Shown here one piece after another: positions 34,297 to 45,332 of a stretch of 64,000 nt of DNA. The notes below the pieces were generated by a model. It made no database searches. It had not been told where the DNA came from and saw only the letters and a program-made list of their open reading frames with translations. Both the position numbers and the translations under genes were made by a program. This DNA comes from Neurospora intermedia. Its lineage: Eukaryota > Ascomycota > Sordariomycetes > Sordariales > Sordariaceae. Each line of letters starts with the position of its first letter. Within the stretch, counting starts at the first letter, position 1. The stretch is taken from contig BTPP01000003.1 of NCBI GenBank assembly GCA_037102815.1, forward strand, positions 3,906,001 through 3,970,000. Direction: 5' to 3'.

Positions 34297-37200
34297 ATGG
34301 TTTTCAAACCGCCTCCAGCTCAGGCGCAGCCCTCCAGCTTGACATCTCCGCCAGGCACAGGCTCCATTCCCTACGCTCCCTCTGCTCATCAGGAAGTTTC
34401 GTTTACTGGCCAACCTGTGAACTCGATCATATCTTTCCAGCACATTTCTGTTTCACCACCTTACCAGAAGTACTCTGCAGACGAACTCAGACTGGCAGAT
34501 TATCAGGCAAACAGAAGATACACTGGGTCTCTGAGTGGTGCGAAAGTTTCCAATCCATCTACTTTGGGATCAAGCACAATTGGGGCCGTCAACGGTACGA
34601 CAACTGTCTCAAAACCGAAGGAGACCACCGGCAGCCTATTCGGAACCAGCAGCACTGGTGGTGGAAGTTTATTTGAAGCCAAAGCTCCCGTCAATCTCTT
34701 CGGCAACAATAGTGGCGTCAACCCTGATGCAACTGGGGGTGTCAAGATCAGCGATACACCTAGCCTCACCTTTGGGAGTGATAGCACTGGTGGTAGAATT
34801 ATATTTGGAACTCCAAATCCCGTCAGTCTCTTCGGCAACAACAGTGGCGTCAACTCTAAAGCAACTAGGAGTGTCCAGATAAGCGATACACCTAGCATGA
34901 CCTTTGGGAGCAATAGCACTGGTGGTAGAAGTTTGTTTGGAGCTCCCGTCAGTCTCTGGGGCAACAACGGTGTCGTTAACAGTGGTGCAACTAGCATCTT
35001 CAAAGCTAACAACACTGCTGGTGGCAACTTTGGAGGTAATACTGCTCAGGTCAGGTTGTCTTCGCAGTCCTCCACGCCTACACTTTCTGCAAACACTTCT
35101 ACTCCTACCACGAACCAGTCTTCCTTTGCTACATTCAGTCTGCCCATGATGACTACCTCTACCCAACAGAGCGCTTCTCATACGTTGTCGAGCCCCGGTA
35201 CCGCCTCGGCCAAGCAACAACCTACTTCTCATCCTGTCTCAGCCATGCTCTCTAGTACCATGACACCTAACAGAGACCGCCGTTCAACATCGGCGACCGG
35301 ATCGGAATCCAAGAGCGCCAGTACGGACCAGGGAAGTAGTAGTAAGGAGGATAGCGATGCCACCAGCGATTACGAATCGACAAGTGAGTACGAAAACCTT
35401 ATCCCAAAGGCACATTTGCGTCTCCTCGAGCATCGCTTGGACTTGGATGAACTCAATGAGATTTCGACCACCCCGCTTTTCACAGAGCCAGTCCGCAAGT
35501 ACGCCAACGCAATCGCCAAAACTGCCGGTGGCCAGAAACCGTTTACCCAATACGGCCTGCTTGGTGGAGATATTGGCTCCCTTGAATCCGAGGAGTCAGC
35601 CAACCAGGATCCGCGCGTGTTCTGGAATATTGCAGCGCCTTCCAGCTTCTTCATTTGTGGCAGTCAAGGCTCCGGCAAGAGCCACACGCTCTCCTGTCTG
35701 CTAGAGAACGCGATGACGCCATGCGAGGCAAACGTTCTTCCGCATCCACTGACTGGAATTGTGTTCCATTATGACACTTTCATATCCGACACCGGTGGAT
35801 CCCCCTGCGAAGTGGCCTGGTTGTCTTCTAATCCAAAGATCCAGGTGCGCGTGCTATGCCCACCGACAAATATACGGACAATGCGCAAGCTATACAGCAG
35901 ATTCCCGAATATCATGATTGAGGAGCTTCGCCTCAACCAGTCGGATCTGGACACCAGGCGTATGCTTGACCTGATGGCAGTCAGCTCCGGTACCTCCATG
36001 CCGCTGTACCTCCATGTGCTCAACCGTGTGCTACGTGATTTGCGCATTGAGCAGCAAGAAAGGGACGGCGCCTTCGACTATACCGCCTTTAAGCACAACA
36101 TGTTTCGTCAAGAGCTTACGGATCAACAGCTCGCTCCGCTAAAACAGCGGCTTGACACTCTGGAAAGCTTTATGGTTGAGCAACATGCCAAGGCATACGA
36201 ACATGGCCGTGAACCAAAATCCAACAAATCGACCAGGGCAAGCAGAGGCAACGACTGGACCCCTCGTCCTGGTATGCTTACTATTGTCGATCTTTCCTGT
36301 CCCTGCGTAACTGCAGAGATGGCCTGTTCACTGTTCAACATTTGCTTGTCTCTCTTTCTTGAACAGGACTGCAACAGCATCGGGCGTGTTATTGCGCTTG
36401 ATGAGGCTCACAAATACATGGCCTCGGACACTGGTTCGGCTGAGTGTCGTACCTTGACAGACCGTCTGCTTGAGACCATCCGCCTCCAGCGTCATCTTGG
36501 AGCTCGAGTCATCATCTCTACCCAGGAGCCCACCATCTCGCCAAAACTCCTCGATCTATGCAGCGTCACGATCGTGCATCGGTTTACCAGTCCCGACTGG
36601 TTGAGGGCCCTGTCTAAACACTTGGCGGGTGTGAGCAAGGGCGGGAGGATGTTGGAAAAGGCTTTGGCGACGAACCAGAACATGGCTGATGATGCGTGTA
36701 TCGAAAATGCTGGCGTTAACTCGTTGGCTCTGGATTATAGCGATCCTGCCATGGAGCTTTTCTCCAGAATTGTAGCTTTGCGAGTTGGTGAAGCATTGGT
36801 ATTTGCACCGAGTGCAATTATAGGAGTGCAGAAGGCCATCCCTCGACCTCCGTCTACCTCGACACCTGTACCCAAGCCTGTTGCTGGATCTGGCCCTATT
36901 CCTCATGCACCAAACCAACCCATCAATGCCGTCGAGCGGCCTACCGCTGACACGACAGATAATGACGGTTTGCAAGTCCAGCCCGGATCAGTCAAATCAG
37001 GCCAGCAATCCGCTAGCGACAAGCCACACCAGAAGACCGTATCCTCTGCCATCGCTACCTCGAGTGGAACCGAGAAACTCGCCTCTCCCACTTCGACGGC
37101 GTCACCTGCGACAGTCAAGCGGCTGGCCCACGGCGTGCTCAAAGTGCGTATCCGCAATAGGACTACCGCCGACGGAGGCCGGAGCATTATGGCTGCCTAG
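34297..37200 (+). CDS. HerA/FtsK-like P-loop ATPase with FG-repeat N-terminus
   Basis: A single uninterrupted frame of 967 aa with a good start context (AAGATGG). Residues about 60-270 are Ser/Thr/Gly/Asn-rich and contain SLFG, LFG, TFGS and IFG motifs in three imperfect repeats (see repeat entry), like the FG domains of nucleoporins. Residues about 440-850 form a HerA/DUF87-type ATPase: Walker A GSQGSGKS with Lys461, Walker B RVIALDEAHKYM with Asp702-Glu703, then LETIRLQRHLGARVIISTQEP, which is the sensor/arginine-finger region of HerA-like enzymes. A low-complexity Pro/Ser/Thr tail follows and ends basic. It should hydrolyse ATP, perhaps as a ring. Its substrate is unknown. No homing to the nuclear pore can be shown; the FG motifs only make it possible. 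Fungal proteins of this ATPase type are widespread but poorly studied. Confidence 0.85.
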   Translation: MVFKPPPAQAQPSSLTSPPGTGSIPYAPSAHQEVSFTGQPVNSIISFQHISVSPPYQKYSADELRLADYQANRRYTGSLSGAKVSNPSTLGSSTIGAVNGTTTVSKPKETTGSLFGTSSTGGGSLFEAKAPVNLFGNNSGVNPDATGGVKISDTPSLTFGSDSTGGRIIFGTPNPVSLFGNNSGVNSKATRSVQISDTPSMTFGSNSTGGRSLFGAPVSLWGNNGVVNSGATSIFKANNTAGGNFGGNTAQVRLSSQSSTPTLSANTSTPTTNQSSFATFSLPMMTTSTQQSASHTLSSPGTASAKQQPTSHPVSAMLSSTMTPNRDRRSTSATGSESKSASTDQGSSSKEDSDATSDYESTSEYENLIPKAHLRLLEHRLDLDELNEISTTPLFTEPVRKYANAIAKTAGGQKPFTQYGLLGGDIGSLESEESANQDPRVFWNIAAPSSFFICGSQGSGKSHTLSCLLENAMTPCEANVLPHPLTGIVFHYDTFISDTGGSPCEVAWLSSNPKIQVRVLCPPTNIRTMRKLYSRFPNIMIEELRLNQSDLDTRRMLDLMAVSSGTSMPLYLHVLNRVLRDLRIEQQERDGAFDYTAFKHNMFRQELTDQQLAPLKQRLDTLESFMVEQHAKAYEHGREPKSNKSTRASRGNDWTPRPGMLTIVDLSCPCVTAEMACSLFNICLSLFLEQDCNSIGRVIALDEAHKYMASDTGSAECRTLTDRLLETIRLQRHLGARVIISTQEPTISPKLLDLCSVTIVHRFTSPDWLRALSKHLAGVSKGGRMLEKALATNQNMADDACIENAGVNSLALDYSDPAMELFSRIVALRVGEALVFAPSAIIGVQKAIPRPPSTSTPVPKPVAGSGPIPHAPNQPINAVERPTADTTDNDGLQVQPGSVKSGQQSASDKPHQKTVSSAIATSSGTEKLASPTSTASPATVKRLAHGVLKVRIRNRTTADGGRSIMAA
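34696..34980 (+). repeat. Imperfect 126-132-bp tandem coding repeats (FG units)
   Basis: Three in-frame units begin with the codons for LFGNN or LWGNN at 34696, 34828 and 34954 (protein residues 134, 178 and 220), spaced 44 and 42 codons. Units share KISDTPS/QISDTPS and TFGS-STGGR blocks. The third unit is truncated and diverged. Confidence 0.85.
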
Positions 37201-37298
37201 TCTTTGGAGGATTGTTAGATGTCGCTGTCTGTCTGTGTCGAGCGATGCTAGTGTTCGTTTCACTTTTCTTGAGCTGGTCAGTCCGTTCTCTTTTTTCC

Positions 37299-37330
<32 letters not shown>

Positions 37331-38887
37331 CTCTCTTTCCTTTCAACCCTGTTGTTTTGTTCATTTTTGGGCTGCGCTTAATTCAATTGCTGGTTCCATA
37401 TGATGTTGACTGCATCCGCGGTGTTGTTACAATTTCTTCTGAGAAATTCATAGCTCTCTAGGGGTTGATTTTTCTCTTTTCATGGGAAACATCAGCCCAA
37501 AAGTGGGCTGAAAACAGGTCTTGGAATAGTAGATCGATCGATTGAACCTCCTTTGACAAAAAGCAGTTTGGGATGGGTAAACTGGCCCAGCAGCCAGGCG
37601 AACCTCCTGGGCATGGAATAGCGTCCTACGAGCAGTAAGTTGGCCTCAGTTGTCAACTGACCTTCGAGCGCATGAAATGAGCTTTGTATGAGTAAGTGGC
37701 CCTCGTGGTTAGCTGAACACACAAGCGTTGAATTGGGTTCACGGAGGCTGGTTATCCACTCCCGAATCACAGATGGCCCTCTGGTATCAGGGCAATGACA
37801 CTTTACGAAGTACCGTTTTCACGCTCGGCATGCCTTTAATGGACCTTGTCGTTGTTTTCATGTTTTATGATGATGAGTTTACGGCTAGCATATCAGCGTT
37901 TGTGGGCATTTTATGTTCCGCACTTATGCATGATGATACCCCGCAGCGTTGTTCGATCACAGCGTTGTTTGGACTTGATGGTGGAATTCGAGATGTCGGA
38001 TGGAACGAGAACAAGATGGCTAAGCCTTGACTTGGTGGACTTGAACTCTTAACACGACCTCTTTTTCGGCCGCTGAACTTGAAGGGATCGCCCTGTGCTT
38101 CCGCTTCCAGGTTAACTTGATGGAGATGATTCCGTTTCTGGTGGTGTGTGTAGTGCTTCAAAGGAAAACAGTGGAATGGGAGGCGAAGGACCATTAAGAT
38201 GGATGAATTTCTGTTTGAGAAGCGTATGATCCTGCGAATGCTTTCTCGGGGTGTGGTGGAACGGAGATTGCGTGCGCTGGGGCTTACTGAGCGAGAGAGG
38301 TGGAGGAGCCGTGACCGCGAGCGAGCTAAACACAAAAGGATGAATAATAGCAGTGGCTGGGGAGTTTCCAAGATAGGGAAGGCCATGTACATTGTGCCAT
38401 GAAGATGAATCATCATGTCTGGATCTGTGAATGGTATTAGGGATATAAATGCGAGCGAGGACTGGCATCATTTGGTCAATGACCTAGTGATAGAGATTTT
38501 AACCCACTGCACAGTAGTCATCCAAATCCAACTTTATGATCCCGCCGAAAATAAATATTCAATGACTACCACGATAAAAGAGTAACACTTTCCTGCGAAA
38601 CGAGACACAATCGCTATTTTCTATCTGCTGACTTCTTGTAGTGTACGCACTCTTTGGTGACAAACAGGACCCGACTCCACCGCCGTTCGGCCCCACAGCG
38701 ACGGGCCCCTCCCGGGCGACGTCACTGAAAAGGCACGATACAAGCGTACCAGAATTGCTCTTCACATCGAAATAACCAATCCTCAAGTTTCGCAAAATTC
38801 AATTGGTCAACATAACATAATCTTCATCAACTACACAATATATTTCCCATCTGAGCAAACCTTCATTGTTGATCTATCAAGTCAACT
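37201..38887. other. Intergenic with 30-base T run
   Basis: Contains the 3' UTR of the ATPase gene with 30 consecutive T at 37301-37330, and the promoter of the next gene. A charged 67-codon frame (+ 38199-38402) and a 183-codon minus frame (38416-37865) overlap each other; neither has supporting motifs. Confidence 0.45.
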
Positions 38888-40050
38888 ATGTCACCTAGCT
38901 TCGACTCCCCGCCGCCGGCCGGCTCGATAGGACGTCCAGACACCACCGATAATGATTCTCTCTTCGCACAACCCCGCCCACGGCCGGCCAGGTCTTCGGC
39001 GCAAACTCAGGAGATACGAACGCGAAATCGGCGGAGGGAGTACCTAGAACGGCATCCAGGCTACTTCCAGTCTACGGAACATGAACTTGCTGGTACGTTT
39101 TTTTCGGCGTTTTCTCCTGTCTTGGGAAACGCCCACGAAAAAAAGGCGATTCCCATGTGCCGCTCACTCAGAGGCTGCATCTCTGATGTCCTTCTGATGG
39201 TCAATCCTGAGCCATTTCAAGCTCTAGGATACAATCTGATAGCATCACTGATGACTAACTGACACTGTTACCGTACTTAGATCCAATTTTATATGACTCT
39301 CTCATTCGGCGGTTCCAAACGCCTGCCGAGCGAGAAGCAGAGGGTAAGGAGAAGGGATATGCTCGCGTATTGGAAGGCTCTTTGCTACGGGGGGAGGAGA
39401 AGCTCGCAAGGCTGGCGGTGGCGACAGCAACGGATGGTAGTTCTGGCACTGGAGGCGGTGACGAGTCACTGACACCCACGGTAATCGAGGGGCAAATGGA
39501 CCGGCAAAGCCAGACGACGAGAACCGGCGCACAGCCTCCAAGTCAGACAATACCGACATTAGACGAACCAACATCAGCCTCTACAAACACCTCCTCCGGA
39601 ATGTTCGCCACTTTCACAACACCAGTCCAACAACCGCTTCCTCACTTCGGGGGTTTGAGCGAGCCTCCTTCTTCGTCATCTACAGCCTACACCAACACCA
39701 ACCAAACCTCACAGTCTCCTCCTCTTCCAGCGGCAACGACGACGGGAACCACTACGGGCCTATCAAGCACACTTCCAGTCTTGACAGGCACCGACACCCC
39801 CGCCCAGACCCGCGAAGAAGGCCTAGACCAGTGGACCGCCTTCCTGCGCGAGCGGTTTGTCCGCGGTGAAGATGAGGATTTTGATTACAGGATTGTAGAC
39901 TGCGATGACGAGCTTGATACCCTGGAGAGAAGAGAGGAAGAAGAGGCGTGGTTTGATGAGGAGGAACCTGATTGGGCTAGCGACGGTAGTGATGGGGAGG
40001 GGAAGGCTGAGAGAGTTTTAGAGGGGGAGACAGGGGTGCAGGATTTTTGA
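38888..40050 (+). CDS. CCDC97-family protein (DUF2052)
   Basis: Two exons, 38888-39092 and 39281-40050, phase 1, with a 188-nt intron (GTACGT, GACTAAC branch, ACTTAG). Product 324 aa. The N-terminal half shows RNRRREYLERHPGYF, EHELADPILYDSLIRRFQTP and EREAEGKEKGYARVLEGSL; the C-terminus shows FLRERFVRGEDEDFDYRIVD and an acidic EREEEEAWFDEEEP block. This order is the signature of CCDC97-like proteins, which in animals associate with the SF3b splicing subcomplex. A Ser/Thr-rich linker of about 110 residues separates the two halves. Nuclear and mRNA-splicing roles are inferred from the family only. Confidence 0.87.
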
Positions 40051-40077
40051 GCGCCTTGTGGAGTTGGAGGTGTGATG

Positions 40078-40585
40078 GGGGGGGGGGGGGGGGGTTGGGT
40101 TACTGAGGAAATGGGATCAAGGATAGTGTGGTAATGGGCTGGCTGGCTGGCTGGCTGGCTGATGGTGAAGGTTTTGAGGGAAGGGCGGTTGTGGATGGGG
40201 TTATGTCCAGTCTTGGGCACCCTCAGGCTCGACTCTGATGGTTGGTATTGGAGTTTGGTTCCTCTTGAGATACAGGATGAGATATCTTTTTGCGGGACAT
40301 CTGGGTTGGGTCTTCGCGACGGCTTATCCTTTCACGGATCAACGATCAAGCGACGGGCCTTCAATTTCTCTCGTGTGTGAATGTGGAGAGCGGATCATGG
40401 GATGTGATTCACGGATCTATGATATGTTATTGGGGAAATGGGGGCTGCCATGGGCTGGCTGGCTGGCTGGCGGTGAGGGCGTTGGGGCAATGATGGAAGT
40501 GATTATACCCAGTCTTGAGTATCCCCGATGCCCAAGTATTGGTGGTTGACTGGAGTTTGGATCCTCTTTATGAACAGGACATACT
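40078..40585 (+). repeat. G-run and two diverged ~140-bp direct repeats with (GGCT)n
   Basis: A run of about 16 G starts at 40078. Two blocks, roughly 40135-40280 and 40448-40580, share the same order of landmarks: (GGCT)n, then CCAGTCTTG, then TATTG and CTGGAGTTTGG-like and CCTCTT segments. Between them the match is interrupted by many substitutions and small gaps, so it is an old local duplication. Confidence 0.65.
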
Positions 40586-41208
40586 TCTCGTTCTCTTTTT
40601 TTTCTTTTCTTTTTTCGTTTCTTTTCTTCTTTCGTACGCACATCTCCATTGGCTTCCAGACGCCCTATAACCAATGGAGCTTGGGAAATTTTTGTGATGT
40701 CCCGTCGTGAGATGGGGGAAGGAGATGGGCGTCACCAACATTCCATTGGGTTACTACTGGCCTATCGCTGATGTTGCCACGGTTCACAGACTTTTCAACA
40801 TCGATGAAAGATGTCAGTTCTAGTCAGTTATGTGAAAATGATATGTGTTGACTCCGGCTGAAACAAGCCGTTGAGGACCGCGGAATGGCAGTTGAGCTCG
40901 AAGCAGGCTCAAGGCGGATAACCCGATCGTCAGACCACTCATTCACGTTCACCGTCCTCACTCAAGATTACTGCATGGGACATTCAGCTCGATTGATGGT
41001 GTTTGAATCGATAATTGGCAGAAGAGATGTCTTCTCATTTTGCCTGACATATGTCGTCCCGGGCGAACCGAAATGCCGAATTTGATCTTGACCAAATGGA
41101 TGCTTGCTCAAAACAGTTGCGTTTCAGTTGCCCTTTTTCTTATCCAATAGCCTTAAGGTTTAGCAGCACAGCTGTTCGCCGACCTAGCTGTACAGACAGC
41201 CAGCTAGC
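40586..41208. other. Intergenic
   Basis: Begins with a T/C-rich stretch (40590-40635). No gene or clear element is seen. Confidence 0.4.
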
Positions 41209-41591
41209 ATGAGCGACGATTTCTTTAGCCTATTCAAGAAAAAGCTTAGGAGAGAAGTGTCTCGGAAGCCTTACCAACTGCCCTTGCTAGCTCTTGCATT
41301 AGGTTTGCAGCTCTAGTGCCCTACACCATGGATGACCACAATTGTCGAAAGACAGGACCGCGCTTTCCGTGCTCATGTCTTATGTATTATAATGAGCGTA
41401 AGAAAAGAAGCGACGGGCGGCAATCACTCAGAATAATCTTGTGATTACCAACAGGTTTGCGCGGCGGCTTGAGTGGGAGAAAGGACGGAGAAAAACGTCT
41501 GGTTCGGTTACTGCGCTATTGGTTTGATACAGTTTCGCCGATACTATCTCACGGCTTATGTTGGCGAGCTGACAAGCAGTGTCAAAATTGA
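41209..41591 (+). CDS. Candidate small spliced gene (76 aa), weak
   Basis: ATG at 41209 opens MSDDFFSLFKKKLRREVSRK. Joining 41209-41302 to 41455-41591 across a 152-nt interval with GT...AG ends keeps one frame to a TGA and gives a basic 76-aa product. The donor (GTTTGC) is poor and the same hexamer occurs again just after the acceptor, so an insertion flanked by a short direct repeat is an alternative to an intron. No motif is recognised. Listed as a possibility only. Confidence 0.22.
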
Positions 41592-42558
41592 AGTGGACGA
41601 GGCGGATCAGCTTTCAGCGGCCAACAGCCATCAGCTGGGTTGGAGTCGTTCGTATCTTGCATACCGAGCAATCTTGCAATGAATCTCAAATGAGGCGAGG
41701 GTCCAGTTGTTGTGGTACATCTCTCAATTTTGTCAAGCGCTCCTAGCTACCTCTACGCTAGGAAAGCCACGTCTGTGTTCTTCGGTTTCGGTTGAATTAC
41801 TGGATGATTTCGTCAACATTCTTACCTTCCTCTCCTTATTGGAGGACGCCTCGTGTTCCTTGTGCGTCCAACTAATTGAAGCATTGGTGAGGGAACATTG
41901 CATTGAGGCTGAGCAAATTCGCTAACCACACTCCCACACCATCGCCACATATGAATGGCACACTTCGTGGAGCTGCGTTTCTCCATGCATACATATGGTG
42001 TGATAGTGGACCGAAAAAAGGTGCCCTTTGGGTTGTGAAGCCTCGTCATCCTCCGCTGAAGTTCAGACGTTGCGCTGAGTAATTGATGAGAAGAAAAGTT
42101 GAAAAAGAAAATGTAGGTAATTACTGGGCGATGAGAGGCCAAGGGGGGAAGATATCTATCTGCAAACAAAAAATGACAACCTTGGAATTGGACATGTCAA
42201 GGTAGTGATGAACAGACAAGTGACATATCAAAGAAGAAATGGACCCGACGAGATGTGTGAATAAAGCAGCAAAGCGCATGGTTAAGAAAAGACAACCAAA
42301 ACAAGGACCCGGGAAACAGAAAGGGGAGAAATGCCGTGCTAGCTATCTGCCATCCTCTGAAGTTGTGAACACATGTCCGAAGCAATCCAACTAAAACTCC
42401 ATGTCGTGGTGAAGGAGAAACCCAACCGTAAGTTGCAAAAACAAAGTGATGAGTGGGAGTTGTAATAGAAACAGCGACCATAAAGTCTCCTGGAAGAAAA
42501 GGAATCAACCAAGGACCCCAGATGTTCATTAACGAACCAAACTCGACATCAAGTCCTG
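41592..42558. other. Intergenic
   Basis: No supported gene. Includes the 3' UTR of the DUF6590 gene on the minus strand. Confidence 0.4.
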
Positions 42559-43919
42559 TTAGCCTGCAGGCACTTGCTTGACCGGTTCCTTGAAGCATGC
42601 TTCATAGTAGTACTCATCCAGTTTCGCGTGAAAATCCGGATGCACCCTCCCAACCTTCATGACCTTCAAGTCATCCTCCACCGTAAACACCCTACTACAA
42701 TCCAGCCTCGCCAACGGGCTGATATTCTGTTTTCCTTCCTCCAAAATAACCGCGAGTGGCCCGAACACGATGCCCTCCTCCTTGTCCGGCTCCGCTGGCG
42801 GCACACTAGTAGAGTACAGCACGGCCAGGTGCTCGCCTCTGGCTCGGTTCTTGGCCATGGATTTTGCCCCTCCGTTGACGATGGCAAAGCACAGCGAGTG
42901 GTGCAGCTGCTTGCGAATTACCACGAACCACCGGAAATGCTCGTAGGGCTTTTCCTTGTTGTAGTTGGGGCAACTCTCGGGGCAGGCGGGCTCGGCGGGT
43001 CGGGCGCGAAGGGAGGCGGAGTAGTCGCCGAAGGGCTCGAACCAGACAGTCTTGAAGATACGGCCCTTTGTAAAGAACTTTCGGGGTTTTTCGATTTTAA
43101 GGTACTCTAGTGGTGATGGAGGTGCGTCAGCTTACTTGAATGATGTATGAGGTAGAGTAGAAAGATAAAGAAGAAGAGGGTAAGATGACTTACGTGGTAT
43201 CGGGATAGTAAGCGCTGCTGCCTGGTCGTTTGTGGTGTCGCCTGTTAAGGGCATGGGGGGATCGATCTGAGTGTCATTCTTTTGATACTGTGAGTATCGA
43301 AGCACTATCCCGTCAACAGGGACATTCTCGCCGTGTATGCCCAATCCGCATTGTTCACAATTTATCGGGTCTTTTCGGTGAACGTAGTCCTTGATACTAG
43401 AGTCTCTCTCCCACTTTATGCGTACATAGTCCGTGGTGGGCTTCTTGTGTTTGATTGCTTTTGGCTGGACGATAGGAACATTGCCATCACCAGGCGCATT
43501 CGTGCCTGGGGTTGTCGACACCGTTGATAGTAATGTCTTTCCAGACGAAGTTCTGTGCGTGACATCTGCTACTTCTCTCGTTGTTTCTTCTATATGCTCG
43601 TTAGCTGTAAACCCTTATATGTAAAGTAAAATTCATGGGAATGAGGACCTTTGGGTAACGTAGGTTCTGACATCGACATGGGGATGTTTGTTGCAGTCCT
43701 TGAAACAGACATCTCGGAGCCTTTGAAATTCGACGATGTACGGGTCCTGGCTGTGATATCTAGCTCTGACCGGTCGAAACTTGCTGGTAAGCTGGCCCTA
43801 GCTGGAATATCCATCTCTTCCGAGCCGCTGAGACTTGGTTGATCTAGAGGTCTTTTAGTTTGCATATAAGTACCTGGATGAGGCGAGCTGTCAGAGTCCA
43901 TCTTTAATAAAGTGTTCAA
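42559..43919 (-). CDS. DUF6590-domain protein
   Basis: Three exons on the minus strand: 43919-43649, 43589-43194 and 43106-42559, product 404 aa (or 398 from the second Met at 43901). Exon 1 is Ser/Thr-rich. Exon 2 includes INCEQCGLGIHGENVPVDG. Exon 3 has the fungal DUF6590 layout: KFFTKGRIFKTVWFEPFGDY, then HFRWFVVIRKQLHHSLCFAI, then LDCSRVFTVEDDLKVMKVGRV near the end. The domain occurs in many filamentous fungi and has no known biochemical activity. Intron 1 (59 nt) has an unusual donor GTCCTC but a good AGCTAAC branch; intron 2 (87 nt, GTAAGT) has two in-frame acceptors, at 43107 and 43131, which would differ by eight residues. No signal peptide or membrane helix. Confidence 0.78.
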
Positions 43920-45332
43920 TCAGAAGCATAGGCGTGGATAGAGAATGATAACAAGGATTGTTTCTAGACCAGTAATAGTTGATTCTAGACATTTCACAAT
44001 CTGGGAACGAGATGATTTTCGGCATTTAGGCGATATGTGTTAAAAAATTGGCCTCATCCTCGCGCTTGGAATGAAAGCGATGGAAGGAACGAACCAAGCA
44101 CAATCTGTCCCGAAGGCAACTTCCTTAGTTGATGTGTCCTGTTAAGGAACTCAAGAACCCCCCATGATGGGGTAGCTTGGCGCCTGAAGATGATATGGAT
44201 GAAGATAGATTTCTTCCGGTTTTCAATGTTTCAGGAAATTTGGGAGCTAACACGACTTAGAAGCAATCAGAGAAAAGAGGGTTGACTTTCAAGATGCTCC
44301 TTAATTTTTGCTTGATTTTTTTTTTGTGAAAGAGGCGCAGGTTCTGTACGAGGTACAGTACCTGATAGGTATTATCGTATGTATTTACGAGGTGCCTGCA
44401 TAGAACGGGCTGAGAATGTGGCTTGGCAATACGAGATGATGGTGTAGAATTGACAGACATCTAGCTGAAATTTTCAGCGAAACTGTTCACAGCTTGCATC
44501 ATTGAAGACTTTCAGCTTCCAGTACCTACGCTGTGGAAGTCGCAAACGCCGAGATTGAACCTGTTGATCGGTAGTGACTTCCTCATAACTGCCAACAGCT
44601 CGTGGGTCGCAGAGCAAATCAAGCTGCGGGGGAATTATCCTAATTTCAGTTCTTCTGAAAATCGGCCATCGACTCCTCCTCCGTGAATCATGGAGGTACT
44701 TTCAGCCGTCCGCTCGTGTAACGGTACCTCTTAAAATTTTCAATATCATCCTCAGCCTCCAACACACATAATCGGCTTACCTAACGTTCAAACCATCACC
44801 CGGCCCTAGTGGTGGCAAGATTAGTACAGCTCAAGAATGCAGCCAGGCTAGTGGTTAGTCGTTTTGCAAGTTGACCAACAAACGCGCGTGCCAACAGTAT
44901 ATTCAAAGTCGTCCAAACGGATATGATTCCGTTGCGTATGATGTATACTCTGTACATGTCAACTCTCTGAGCCTAATAACAAAACAGTTCTCGAGAGGAA
45001 TTTGATCAGTCAGTGCTGAGTTCACAGTTGGCGGTTATCGGACCTCAATATTACAATCCATCGCTTTCGAATTATGACGAGCGGTCGTCTCATAACCGAG
45101 TTGCCACATAACCTTCGACGGGAACCTCCCCGGTTAGCCCATCTACGTTTTGAGGCGAAAAATAAAAAATAAAAAAGAAGAAACAACTGGTGTGAAACGT
45201 AGCCACGCTATTTCATCACTCGAGCCTTCAGATACTTACTGATACATCTGACTCAACCTCAACACATAACTTTAAAGTAGTCTTCCAAGTCTAAAACCTT
45301 CGCTTGGTAGTTGGTGAGAGACATCCACTATT
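43920..45332. other. Intergenic
   Basis: 1.4 kb with no supported gene. A 15-base palindrome (GCTGAAATTTTCAGC) lies at about 44464-44478. Confidence 0.4.

Noticed and set aside
38026-38095. Possible tRNA on the minus strand (GTTCAAGTCC-like B box)
   Set aside because: The T-arm and acceptor stems do not pair and no matching A box is present.
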